Assembly (NCBI RefSeq): GCF_900129485.1
Contig: NZ_FQVW01000004.1
Coordinates: forward strand, 30,652 to 94,651
Reading direction: 5' to 3'
Origin: Ornithinibacillus halophilus
Lineage (GTDB): Bacteria > Bacillota > Bacilli > Bacillales > Amphibacillaceae
DNA: 64,000 nt
Translations under genes and position numbers: made by a program
Shown: positions 1-9,397 of the stretch, piece after piece
Layout: the number at the start of each line of letters is the position of its first letter
How positions within the stretch are numbered: the first letter of the stretch is position 1
Notes under the pieces: model-generated
Database searches by the model: none
Told to the model about the DNA's origin: nothing
The model's input: only the letters and a program-made list of their open reading frames with translations

Positions 1-3000
1 TCCAGTAAAATACCTTAAGTCTAAAAATTGGTATTTCTGGTTTTCATCATCTATAAAATTAGTTGGATCTAAATAATATTCAGTGTCACTACTTGGTGCA
101 TTTTTCCAATATTTATCGTATGGTATTTTATACCAGCTGTCGAAGCTCCCAATAATGGTTACTCTTTTTCCCTTATCCATTAATCCAAAACTATGGCTTT
201 CAACAGTTGGCTCTTGACGCAAATTCACATTTGCAGTTGTCTCACCGACGGCAGGGTCAACTAACATAGTGTGTGCATATAGTATTTCGTCATTGTATTT
301 AATCTTATACCAGAGATTACTACCACTGAAACTATCACCCACGACACGATCCACTATCTCTATTTCTGTTCCTCCAGCTAATGAATGGGCGATGTACTTA
401 TCTTTAAGGATTGGTTCTGTTCTAACATTCACAGTTGTTCCAGAAATTTGAGCTTCACGAATAATACGAATAAAATCTCCGTGAACAAAGGCTGGATCAC
501 CAATATATTTATCGGTTTGTGGGTTCACTTTCATCTGTATATTCAGAGCATCTTCTAAACTAAGATTATATTCAGTGAAGTTATATATTTGGTTCTCAGG
601 TATCGCATTGGCTATAGCATATTCTAGATTAATAATAGACCCTTCCACAATATAGTTAGGAACACCTGGTGTCGCAATTAATTTTTCATAGAGATTAATC
701 GCACCATTAAAGTCCTTATTCTTGTGAATAGTTAAGGCCCGTTCATATAATTTATATGCACTGATTTCTAAACCACGAATAAAGCGCTCATCATTCGGAT
801 AGAAAATATAACCCTTAACGTAAGCATCGAACTTACCACTAATAGATTGCTTGTTTTCTGCTACTTCAAATAGATAATCTGCCGTTGCAATTTGTTCAAA
901 ATCAACAGCGTAATTCTTTCTCAATTTCGATTCTAGTTGGATGTGACTAGGAACACCATTGGTCGAAATGAGCTTATCATAACGCTCAACAGCATTTTCA
1001 TAATTCTCTCTTTGATGGTATCGGATCGCTAAGTTAAGAAGTGATACTGAGCTTTCTTCAATCCCATTTATAAAACGTTGATCAGCTGGATAAAGGATAT
1101 TAGCCTTGACATAGATATCAAATATATAGGAAGCTCTAGTTTCCTCTTGAGCTTCATTATAAAGTTGATCTGCAGTTGGTAATGATTTCCCTTGTTCAGC
1201 ATAATTTTTCTTGATATTAATTTCCTTAACCAGGTCATCACTTTTCACTGGTAAATCTAGTAATCTATTATATTTTTCTAAAGCATTAATAATATCCCCT
1301 TTTAAATGAACATTCGTTGCCCATCTTAAAAGAGCATAAGCACTCTCTATCACTAAAGTTTCCATTTTGGGATTCCCATCATAAATCCAGTATCCCTCAA
1401 CAGCGATATCTACTTTTGCTGATGCTGACGGTTCCTTATCAACTAGTAAGATATAGTCCTCAACTCCAGGCGTGACCTTTCCTTCAAGAGAATACTTTAA
1501 TTGGTATCCCGCCTTTTTATTCCATATAATAGGCACTCCATCTGTAGAAACTAATTCAGTGTATCGCGAGCTCGCATCTTCAAATCTTTTTTCAGAGTGA
1601 TAGCGTACAGCTAAATCATATAAATATTGAGAACTCTTTGCTAATCCTTGAATAAATCGTTTATCTTCTGGATAGAATTTATATCCTTGTTTGTTTAATT
1701 CAAATAAGCCTGAGGCAGTACTTTCTTCTTGTATCAAATTGTAGATAACATCAGCAGGACGTTTTCCTATTTCTGCATCTGCAAATCCTTGCCTAGCCTC
1801 ATTTAAAAGTTCATCAGATAGTACAGATACTTCTAAGATTCTTTTATAGCGTTCTAGTGCATAATCAAAATCGCCAGCGTAGTGTTTTCTAGTTGCTAAA
1901 TTAAGTAGAGCTCTTGCACTGTCTTGAAGTCCTTGTACAAATCGTTTGTCCTCTGGATAAAACTCATATCCTTTCTCAAATAAGTCAAGCTTATAGGATG
2001 CCCTGTGTTCTTCAACAGCATTATTATAAATCGCATCTGCAGAACGTTTTCCTATCTCTGCATCAAGAAGTAAAGATGTTGTTCGATTTACGATATCACC
2101 TTTAATATATGGAGTAGATAGTATTAATTCATATCTCTCTTTAGCTATTTTAAATTCTCCATCTTCATGTCTCTTATATGACCAGTTTAAGAGCTGTTGA
2201 CTAGCGTGATATAGTTCAGCTTTAAATTTATCTGATTCAGGATAATAAAGATAATTTATAACACTTTGGTCAAATATTGCTGAAACCTTTGTTAATTCCT
2301 TATATGCACCAAGAAGTACTTCAGGTGTTGGGATCGTTTTCCTGTTATTTGCTTCCTTTAAATGTAGTGCTGCTGAATCTTCCAGTTCAATTGTTATAGC
2401 TGGTCCATCCAATATTTTCTGATAACGATCGATTGCCGTAGTCCAGTTTCCTGATTGGTGTTTTCCTCTTGCCCATCTCAGCAATTGCTTCCCACTCTCA
2501 TTTATCCCTTGCACAAAATTCTCGTTGTTTGGATATGACTCATATCCCTCGATGTAAAGATCAAATTTCCCTGATGCAGAATAGGCATTTTCAGCCTCTT
2601 CTAGGATAAAGTCAGCAGGTCGGTTCCCTTGCAATGCCTCATTTAGACTAGATTGCACTTTTGATAGAAAACTAGACGGAAGAGAATCAGTTGAAAGGAT
2701 GCGCTCATATCTATCTGCAGCAACTTCAAATTCACGTGAATTATGCTGTTTTATCGCCCAATTGAACAATAACTCCGCGCTTGAATGCAGCCCTTCAGCT
2801 ATTTTTTTATCAGTAGGATAGTAGTCATATGCTCCTTTAAACGCTAAGAACCTACCTGATGCGGTGCGCTCTGACATGGCCTCACGATATAATTGTTCAA
2901 CAGTAGGATAGTTCATGCCATTAACAGCAAATTCCTTTTTCCATGCTGCCTCACTACTATATATATTGTTTATTCCCTCAATGGTTAATATGTAATCATA

Positions 3001-3351
3001 TCTATCGATTGCCACATCATAGTCCCCACTATTATGTCTTCTGCTAGTCCAATTTAATAGATTTGCTACAGAAGCATTTAAACCAGAGATAATCTTCTCA
3101 TGTTCAGGATAATAATTGTACGCTTCAACAAAAATTTCAACTCTTCCTGAAGCAGAAGGATTATTTATTCCTTCTTGATACCATTCATCTGGACTTTTAA
3201 TTGTAGTCGTAGTTGCCGCTATCTCTACCCCTTCATTTTCTTCGACCATCACACTTGCTTTGTCAACATCGCTATTTTCGCCATTTTCTGCATAAGCTAT
3301 GGTCGGCACAAGAAGGAAGCCAGTTAAGAAAATGGATGCCTTTCTCGTCAT
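1..3351 (-). CDS. Secreted cell-wall protein with nine repeat modules and SH3b domains, probable autolysin (3' end outside window)
   Basis: An open frame runs from an ATG at 3351 to the left edge with no stop, so at least 1117 residues are encoded and the C terminus is missing. The ATG follows a strong GAAGGGGGG ribosome site. The N terminus is a signal peptide (MTRKASIFLTGFLLVPTIAYA). About nine ~95-residue modules follow, each with a core like FYPEDKRFIQGL, then LLNLA.R.H and a RY..IL strand-helix; the seventh (YDGNPKMETL) is degenerate. The modules look helical and TPR-like. Two SH3b-like segments follow (for example TTVNVRTEPI and TANVNLRQEP), then YYLDPTNFIDDENQKYQFLD, which resembles the lead-in to GH73 glucosaminidase domains of Bacillaceae autolysins. 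The hydrolase domain itself would lie outside the window, so that function is inferred. Confidence 0.8.
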   Translation of the reverse strand, partial: MTRKASIFLTGFLLVPTIAYAENGENSDVDKASVMVEENEGVEIAATTTTIKSPDEWYQEGINNPSASGRVEIFVEAYNYYPEHEKIISGLNASVANLLNWTSRRHNSGDYDVAIDRYDYILTIEGINNIYSSEAAWKKEFAVNGMNYPTVEQLYREAMSERTASGRFLAFKGAYDYYPTDKKIAEGLHSSAELLFNWAIKQHNSREFEVAADRYERILSTDSLPSSFLSKVQSSLNEALQGNRPADFILEEAENAYSASGKFDLYIEGYESYPNNENFVQGINESGKQLLRWARGKHQSGNWTTAIDRYQKILDGPAITIELEDSAALHLKEANNRKTIPTPEVLLGAYKELTKVSAIFDQSVINYLYYPESDKFKAELYHASQQLLNWSYKRHEDGEFKIAKERYELILSTPYIKGDIVNRTTSLLLDAEIGKRSADAIYNNAVEEHRASYKLDLFEKGYEFYPEDKRFVQGLQDSARALLNLATRKHYAGDFDYALERYKRILEVSVLSDELLNEARQGFADAEIGKRPADVIYNLIQEESTASGLFELNKQGYKFYPEDKRFIQGLAKSSQYLYDLAVRYHSEKRFEDASSRYTELVSTDGVPIIWNKKAGYQLKYSLEGKVTPGVEDYILLVDKEPSASAKVDIAVEGYWIYDGNPKMETLVIESAYALLRWATNVHLKGDIINALEKYNRLLDLPVKSDDLVKEINIKKNYAEQGKSLPTADQLYNEAQEETRASYIFDIYVKANILYPADQRFINGIEESSVSLLNLAIRYHQRENYENAVERYDKLISTNGVPSHIQLESKLRKNYAVDFEQIATADYLFEVAENKQSISGKFDAYVKGYIFYPNDERFIRGLEISAYKLYERALTIHKNKDFNGAINLYEKLIATPGVPNYIVEGSIINLEYAIANAIPENQIYNFTEYNLSLEDALNIQMKVNPQTDKYIGDPAFVHGDFIRIIREAQISGTTVNVRTEPILKDKYIAHSLAGGTEIEIVDRVVGDSFSGSNLWYKIKYNDEILYAHTMLVDPAVGETTANVNLRQEPTVESHSFGLMDKGKRVTIIGSFDSWYKIPYDKYWKNAPSSDTEYYLDPTNFIDDENQKYQFLDLRYFTG

Positions 3352-3537
3352 TTTAATCCCCCCTTCTGTGTGGAGTAGACTACTAAAGTGTGTCAGGATA
3401 AGAATTAGAAACCAATCCTCTATCCATATTTTAAATCTGTCACTTATATAGTCCACCCCATTATAGTATATATTTATATTAGTAGATAATAGATAGAAAG
3501 TAAATGGTGTAATAGTATGGTAGATTTTAAGCTTTAT

Positions 3538-3571
3538 AAAAAAAGAAGTAGAAAAAATCTACCTCTTTTTT
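3538..3571 (-). terminator. Rho-independent terminator of the glycosyltransferase operon
   Basis: Read on the minus strand, AGAGGTAGA and TCTACTTCT pair (one G-U) around a T-rich loop and are followed by a run of seven T. The hairpin lies about 40 bases after the stop codon of the glycosyltransferase at 3610-5547, the last gene of the operon. Confidence 0.75.
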
Positions 3572-3609
3572 GTACGATAGTATATAGTATGGGCAATAAA
3601 TCTTAATAC

Positions 3610-5547
3610 CTATTTCCAATCTTTCTCAGCCAAAGTTAAGTTAGTTAGCTCATCAGCAAAATAACTTGTTAGGTTTTTACGAATTGTTGAATTGATGGGG
3701 AACCAAATCCCATGTGATTTAAAATAAGAATTAAATTGTTGAACACAGTCATCTATATAATATATTCTCTCACCATTTTCAATTGGTAACTGGTTCACAA
3801 CTACGAACTTTTCCTTCGCCTCAATTTTAGGTATATAAACTTGAGAATATTGTAAAACAGCAGGATCAATTATGACTAATTCGTCACACCTTATGCTCTC
3901 ACCAAATACAAGCATCTGAACTTTGTCCCCATCAACTAGATGTCGATACACTTCATTCGTTTGGTTATCTAATTCCAAATTATAGTGATTAATTGAGACA
4001 AGACCAATCCGACATCTGTCTTTTCTTTTCTTTATTTCGTTTACAATCGTCGCATCAAACTTCCTAAAGTCTGTCGCAATGACAACATTAAAGTGGCGAA
4101 TGCCTGATGGTTTCTCCTCTCTTTGTGGCCACATTGGTTCAGGTACAGGAAACGGCCTTTGTTTTTGAGGATAAGAGTAATATAGATTTTCAGCCTGTTT
4201 ATGGTAATATTCAAGACTTTCTACATACTCCTTTCGAACCCCTTTAAAGAATCCATTGTACCCAAATGCTGAACTCCCTGTTAATGATTGAACGGATTGT
4301 CTAGGTAATGAGAGTGGTCCTGACTTAAGGTCTACATAACTCTTGGCTCCAAATTGTTTTAGGAGACGACGTTTGAATTCTCCATCAGCAGCAAAGCGCA
4401 CACTATCCCAGTAGCCAAGTTTATCGAGTACTGGTTGTCGTCTAAACATGATTGACGACATGTTAGGAAAAATATACTTTCCAGGTGTCCCTCTTCGATA
4501 TAGCCTGATTTCTTCTTCTGTTAATCGTGAATGCTCTGATGTATTAGCAATAACTTGTTTATTTTCTATTAAGTGTTTCACTTGAATCTCAATCTTTTGT
4601 GGGTGTGACCAATCATCCGAATCGTTTATTGTTAGAAATTCTCCCGTTGCTTCCTTGAGACCTATATTTCTAGCTACATATGGTCCACTATTAATAGGAG
4701 TTTTTAATAATTTCACCCTAGAGTCTTTTTCTACATAACCTTGAACCACTTTTGCAGTATCATCAGAACTACAATCATCTACAACTAGTAGTTCGATATT
4801 TTGCCAAGTTTGGGAAAGTAATGAATTGATAGCTGTTTGAATTCCTACTTCATCATTAAAGGCAGGTAGGATAATTGATACCTTTGAATCAGCATTTTGG
4901 ACCGGCTTTAACTCCTCTGTAGACAAGTCATCATAAGTAATAGCATCTTTTTTTCCAGAAAAAGAGATAGGAGCTAGGTTATAATAAGCGTATACTTTGT
5001 TGATCCATCGAAGTCTCGAATCAATGGACTCTTCCAAATTAGCTCTTGCTAAATATAAATCTGGATGATGCTTTAAATCAAGCATATGATTTATTGTTTC
5101 TATTGCTTTTTCATTTTCTCCTATCTTTTGCTGACATTCCGCTTTAATAATCGATACTTTTCTCAATTGATCTTTATTTTTTACATTTAAGGATGCTGCT
5201 GGTATATAAGTTAACGCCTTTTTAGCACTTTGTTTTGTGTATTGATTAGTGTGCCATAGAACAAGCTCCCATGCAGCAGCTCTTTTTATATACGGATCTG
5301 TCGCATTTTCGTAAAATACTTCTAATTCCTTTAGACCTTTTTCTTGCATACCGAGGTTATATAGATGGTATTTAATATTATGAAGCTTATTAAGTGCGAT
5401 CAGTTTTTTTCCACTAAAAATCTTCTTTACCTTCATTTTATGTTCGTCGGAAATGAGAGTACTAATAAATTTCCGTTGATCGTCATTTAGGACAGTAAAT
5501 AGAAACCAATCAACAGGAAAAGCAAGTATCTTTAAAATCTTTTTCAT
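3610..5547 (-). CDS. GT2 glycosyltransferase with N-terminal helical repeat region and C-terminal extension
   Basis: 645 residues starting at ATG with GGATGGTGG upstream. Residues ~1-210 are helical and TPR-like. Residues ~220-400 form a GT-A glycosyltransferase family 2 domain: KVSIILPAFNDEVGIQTAI opens the fold, ELLVVDDCSSDDT holds the nucleotide-binding acidic residues, and NDSDDW is the DxD-like metal/donor site. The last ~180 residues (from about RHFNVVIATDFRKFDATIV) form an extra domain resembling the Rossmann-type half of another transferase; its role is unknown. It is the last gene of a minus-strand operon, 26 bases after the TuaG-like transferase, and is followed by a terminator. Inferred role: adding a sugar to a surface polysaccharide or secondary cell-wall polymer; donor and acceptor cannot be read. 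Confidence 0.85.
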   Translation of the reverse strand: MKKILKILAFPVDWFLFTVLNDDQRKFISTLISDEHKMKVKKIFSGKKLIALNKLHNIKYHLYNLGMQEKGLKELEVFYENATDPYIKRAAAWELVLWHTNQYTKQSAKKALTYIPAASLNVKNKDQLRKVSIIKAECQQKIGENEKAIETINHMLDLKHHPDLYLARANLEESIDSRLRWINKVYAYYNLAPISFSGKKDAITYDDLSTEELKPVQNADSKVSIILPAFNDEVGIQTAINSLLSQTWQNIELLVVDDCSSDDTAKVVQGYVEKDSRVKLLKTPINSGPYVARNIGLKEATGEFLTINDSDDWSHPQKIEIQVKHLIENKQVIANTSEHSRLTEEEIRLYRRGTPGKYIFPNMSSIMFRRQPVLDKLGYWDSVRFAADGEFKRRLLKQFGAKSYVDLKSGPLSLPRQSVQSLTGSSAFGYNGFFKGVRKEYVESLEYYHKQAENLYYSYPQKQRPFPVPEPMWPQREEKPSGIRHFNVVIATDFRKFDATIVNEIKKRKDRCRIGLVSINHYNLELDNQTNEVYRHLVDGDKVQMLVFGESIRCDELVIIDPAVLQYSQVYIPKIEAKEKFVVVNQLPIENGERIYYIDDCVQQFNSYFKSHGIWFPINSTIRKNLTSYFADELTNLTLAEKDWK

Positions 5548-5573
5548 CGCTGTATGCCACCATCCTTGATTGA

Positions 5574-6371
5574 TTAATAATTTACCTTACTCGTAGATGA
5601 GACCTTATATTTAATAGTATTTTTCACACCCATTAACGTATAATTGGAAAAATAATACAAACTCTTGAATAGGCTTAACTTTTCAATTTGACGATACACA
5701 TACCATTGACGCTTAGAAGCTTTGAATTTATTTCTAGATATTGAATTCTCAACCGTTCTATATTTTGCAAGTACTTCTGGTAATCCATAGGCACGAAATC
5801 CACGTTTTGTAATTTCTAACCAATAGGCATAATCCTGTCTTGTTCTAATATTCACCATATCTAATTTACCTACTTTATCTCGATCGATCATAACGGTCAA
5901 GCAACCAATAACACAATGTTTTAATAAATCATGGTACCCTACCGATTCTGGAGCTTTAGATATTGCATCTCTTAATGTCCCATCTTCATCCATTCTTCTG
6001 TATTTTGTAAATGAAAAAGCAATATCCTTTTTCTGCATAAATGTTAGTTGCTTCTCTAGCTTTTCAGGATACCATAAATCATCACTATCTAAAAAAGCAA
6101 TGAAGTTGCCCTTTGCATGTTTCATTGCTGTATTACGAGCAATGGCAGATCCACTATTTTCCGGTAATATATGAAGCTTAATCCGACTATCACGCTGTTG
6201 GTAGTTCTTCACGATACTCACAGTAGCATCGGTTGAACGATCATCGACTATTATCATTTCCCAATTCGAATAAGTCTGGGCTATTACTGAATCTATTGTT
6301 TCTCCAATAAAACGTTCTGCATTATAAGCAGGTGTAATTATTGATATTAAAGGGTTATGCTGCTGGGCCAT
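5574..6371 (-). CDS. GT2 glycosyltransferase, TuaG-like
   Basis: 265 residues, ATG start behind an AGAGGGGG ribosome site. A single GT-A family 2 domain fills most of the protein: ISIITPAYNAERFIGETI at the N terminus, MIIVDDRSTDATVSIV for the nucleotide-binding loop, and FLDSDDLWYPEKL as the DxD motif. Length and motif spacing match TuaG-type enzymes of teichuronic acid synthesis, but related enzymes serve other glycans, so no symbol is given. It lies 48 bases after a GT4 gene and 26 bases before the larger GT2 gene, all on one strand. Inferred role: cytoplasmic transfer of a sugar to a lipid-linked wall polymer intermediate. Confidence 0.88.
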   Translation of the reverse strand: MAQQHNPLISIITPAYNAERFIGETIDSVIAQTYSNWEMIIVDDRSTDATVSIVKNYQQRDSRIKLHILPENSGSAIARNTAMKHAKGNFIAFLDSDDLWYPEKLEKQLTFMQKKDIAFSFTKYRRMDEDGTLRDAISKAPESVGYHDLLKHCVIGCLTVMIDRDKVGKLDMVNIRTRQDYAYWLEITKRGFRAYGLPEVLAKYRTVENSISRNKFKASKRQWYVYRQIEKLSLFKSLYYFSNYTLMGVKNTIKYKVSSTSKVNY

Positions 6372-6419
6372 ATTTTCCCCCTCTTTTCTTAAATAATCCT
6401 TGTAAGTACATGCCCTTTA

Positions 6420-7550
6420 TTAATGTTGTAAAAGTAGTTGTTTATACCATTTCACGAGTTTTTCTTCTTCTACATTCCAGTTTAGTTTTTCTACTACTGC
6501 TTTTTTCCCGTTTTCACCCATCCGTTTTACCTCATCCGGGTTAATTCTTAAGTACTCAATTGCTTCTTTGACTTCCTTATCATTATAAGGGTCTACTGCA
6601 ATTCCACAATCATACGTCTCAATAAAATCTTTCCAAACTGGAAAATTAGAACAAATTATTGGAAGACCTGCACTCATGTACTCAAAAAACTTGGTTAACT
6701 CTTTTTTCATATAATGTTCTGTTGGTGGAAAAAGAGCAATACCTGCTAACCAATTACGACTAACGTACTGCGCTTCGATATCTTCCTTTTCCACAAAATG
6801 GTCAATACCTTGGATATGAATTTGATCCTGCTTATCTTTAGCGATAGTGAAGATTTCATCTGCTATCGACTTTTTACACAAACCAACATAATGCACTGAT
6901 ACACTAGGATGAATCGCTGGGATTTTAGCGTGAATCAACGCTCCACGAACATGGGTGACATTCCCTGTGTATAACACACTATCATCCACTTTAGCTATAT
7001 CTCGTTGATGCCTTAATATATTTTCATTAATGGTTGGATAGTTCAATATACATTTTCCATTTGGATAAATATCTTTGTAATACTTTTCGGCTAAACAAAG
7101 TTCCATTTTCTTTGCAAAAAGCTTCTCCATCCATTTATATAAGGTAGAAATTACCTTTTTAAGTGGTTTGTTCATATATTCTTTTTGCATAATACTTGTG
7201 ACATAGTCCTCATGGATATCGTAAATTACGACATTATTCTTCTTTTTTAAAAGCCATCCTATTGGCAATAACTCTGGGTCATGGAAATGATACACATCTG
7301 CATTTAGTTGCTTTGCTTTCTTATAAGCATCAACAGTTCCAAAGATCATCCGTTTCAAACGATTGGAATATGATTTTAATTTGACATGCTTAATTGTTTC
7401 ATTTTTTCTGGAATCGGTTGGGTCTTCTTTAGCAACCAATGTCACGTCAAAGCCTGCTGCCTGCAATGATTTACATTCCTTATGATAAATTCGCGGATCA
7501 TATGGGTGGTGTACTGTCGTCAAATGAACTACTCGTTTAGCTGCATCCAT
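6420..7550 (-). CDS. GT4-type glycosyltransferase
   Basis: 376 residues, ATG start with a GTAGGAGGT ribosome site inside the 11-base gap after the preceding gene. GT-B fold: the N-terminal half begins with VVHLTTVHHPYDPRIYHKE, a typical acceptor-side opening; the C-terminal half holds YMSAGLPIICSNFPVWKDFI, the sugar-nucleotide loop region of family 4 retaining transferases. No signal peptide or membrane segment is seen, so it should act at the inner face of the membrane. It is the second of four adjacent glycosyltransferases; substrate unknown. Confidence 0.85.
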   Translation of the reverse strand: MDAAKRVVHLTTVHHPYDPRIYHKECKSLQAAGFDVTLVAKEDPTDSRKNETIKHVKLKSYSNRLKRMIFGTVDAYKKAKQLNADVYHFHDPELLPIGWLLKKKNNVVIYDIHEDYVTSIMQKEYMNKPLKKVISTLYKWMEKLFAKKMELCLAEKYYKDIYPNGKCILNYPTINENILRHQRDIAKVDDSVLYTGNVTHVRGALIHAKIPAIHPSVSVHYVGLCKKSIADEIFTIAKDKQDQIHIQGIDHFVEKEDIEAQYVSRNWLAGIALFPPTEHYMKKELTKFFEYMSAGLPIICSNFPVWKDFIETYDCGIAVDPYNDKEVKEAIEYLRINPDEVKRMGENGKKAVVEKLNWNVEEEKLVKWYKQLLLQH

Positions 7551-7561
7551 TTCTTAACCTC

Positions 7562-8698
7562 CTACATTCTATCTCTAGTCCGTTGATTGGCATGTTGGAC
7601 AAATACCTCTTCATATTGCTTCACAATATCCTGGGCGTTAAACTCTTGGGCACGTTTCAGCCCTTTTTGGACCATTTGCTCTCTTTGGGAGTCATCAATC
7701 GTTAACACCTCATATATCGCATCGGCCATATTGTCTGCGTTACCTACTTCACATAGTTTCCCGTATGTTCCATGGTCAAGCACCTCAACTGCACCAGGCT
7801 TACAGTTCGTCGAAACAACAGGTGTCCCTGTTGCCAATGCCTCTGCCAACACATGTCCAAATCCTTCTCTTTTTGAGGATAATACAAATAGGTCTGCATG
7901 ATGGAAGTAAACATACGGGTTCTTCTGAAACCCAACAAAATGTACATTATCTTGTACGTTTAATTGTTCACTTTGTTGCTTGAGTTCTTTTTCAAGATCC
8001 CCTTCTCCCAAGATAAACAAGTGAACATTCAATTTCTGATTAATTTTTGAAAAAGCCTTGATTAACGTTTTATGATCCTTATCTGCAACTAACCTTCCCG
8101 CAGTAACAATCGTCTTGGCTTCAGAGTGAAAAATCACTTGATCCTCTTTCTGCATTTCACCATTTATCGCATTGGATTGAATTGTTTCTAAATCAACCGG
8201 ATTATATATAACCGTTATTTTTTCCGGATTTACTTTATACCTTTTAACAATATTGTCCTTTACCCCTTGAGACAACGCAATGACACGTGGGGCAAATTTA
8301 TATAGCATACCATATACTCTTAGCTTTAAATTACTAGAAAAACTCCCACCTAAGTACGCCGCTTCTCTTACAATATTCTTCGCCTTGGTGAATGAAAGTA
8401 AATTAGCTAGAAGAGCAATCGTATTGTAGTTCGGGATTGTACTAAATACAATATCTGCGCTCTCTCTACGAATTACTCTGGATAAAGGAATAATCGCCGA
8501 ACGCAATCTTCTGGTTGGGAGTTTAATTAAAGGTACATCTTCATGTAAGTAATGCTCATAATTACCTTCATAATTCAATGTAACAAGAACAGGCTCAAAC
8601 CGACCTCTATCTATATTATTTACTATATTTAATAACGTCCTAGCAGCCCCACCTGAGCCCAATTGATATATAAAAAAGACAACTTTAATTTTTTTCAC
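7562..8698 (-). CDS. GT4 glycosyltransferase
   Basis: 378 residues with a GTG start behind GAGGAAGG. The N-terminal half opens with VVFFIYQLGSGGAARTLLNI, a glycine-rich acceptor loop typical of GT4 enzymes. The C-terminal half has GRLVADKDHKTLIKAF, LFILGEGDLEKEL, VHFVGFQKNP and SSKREGFGHVLAEALATGTP, the classical GT4 core with the E-x7-E pair. It resembles wall-polymer transferases such as TuaC but could belong to another polysaccharide. It follows the GC-rich tandem repeat that separates it from galU and is the first of four consecutive transferase genes. Confidence 0.88.
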   Translation of the reverse strand: MKKIKVVFFIYQLGSGGAARTLLNIVNNIDRGRFEPVLVTLNYEGNYEHYLHEDVPLIKLPTRRLRSAIIPLSRVIRRESADIVFSTIPNYNTIALLANLLSFTKAKNIVREAAYLGGSFSSNLKLRVYGMLYKFAPRVIALSQGVKDNIVKRYKVNPEKITVIYNPVDLETIQSNAINGEMQKEDQVIFHSEAKTIVTAGRLVADKDHKTLIKAFSKINQKLNVHLFILGEGDLEKELKQQSEQLNVQDNVHFVGFQKNPYVYFHHADLFVLSSKREGFGHVLAEALATGTPVVSTNCKPGAVEVLDHGTYGKLCEVGNADNMADAIYEVLTIDDSQREQMVQKGLKRAQEFNAQDIVKQYEEVFVQHANQRTRDRM

Positions 8699-8805
8699 AA
8701 AATCCAGCCTTCCTCATCCATAGTATCCATAGAAATAATCTCCAAAAATTATACCATAGCGAGTAATAATTATAAATTGTTAGGAGGTCCTAGAGGGAGT
8801 GGAGA

Positions 8806-9389
8806 GAGAATCACTCGGGGGTGAGCGAGTTTCACTCGGGGGCGAGCGAGTTCACCCGGGGGCGAGCGAGTTTCACACCGGGGCGGCAAGTTTCACTCGG
8901 GAGCGAGCGAGTTTCACCCGGGGGCGAGCGAGTTTCACCCGGGGGCGAGCGAGTTTCACTCGGGGGCGAGCAAGTTTCACCCGGAGGCGAGCGAATTCAC
9001 TCGGGGGCGAGCGAGTTTCACCCGGGGCGAGCGAGTTCACTCTGGGGCGAGCAAGTTTCACCCGGGGGCGAGCGAGTTCACTCTGGGGCGAGCAAGTTTC
9101 ACCCGGGGGCGAGCGAGTTCACCCGGGGGCGAGCAAGTTTCACCCGGGGGCGAGCAAGTTTCACCCGGGGGCGAGCGAGTTTCACACCGGGGCGAGCGAG
9201 TTCACCCGGGAGCGAGCGAGTTTCACACCGGGGCGAGCGAGTTTCACACCAGGGCGAGCGAGTTCACCCGGGGGCGAGCGAATTCACTCGGGGGCGAGCG
9301 AGTTTCACACCAGGGCGAGCGAGTTTCACCCGGGGGCGAGCGAGTTTCACCCGGGGGCGAGCGAGTTTCACCCGGGGACGAGCGAATTC
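8806..9389. repeat. GC-rich tandem repeat, about 28 units of 20-22 bp, between galU and a GT4 gene
   Basis: About 28 head-to-tail copies of a unit close to GCGAGCGAGTTTCACCCGGG followed by two more G. Variants: GAGTTCAC (one T fewer), ACTCGG or ACACCGG in place of ACCCGG, CAAG in place of CGAG. The tract is far richer in GC than its surroundings. It stops eight bases after the galU stop codon (minus strand) and about 107 bases upstream of the next gene's start. Because the unit lacks stop codons, long frames open on both strands, reading repeated GERVSPG or SEFHPGA words; they have no convincing start and change frame with the 21/22-bp unit mix, so they are not called genes. There are no unique spacers, so it is not a CRISPR array. 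Confidence 0.95.
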
Positions 9390-9397
9390 TACATTAT

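Noticed and set aside
8806..9389. CRISPR array
   Set aside because: Units are directly adjacent without unique spacers and no cas genes are in the window.
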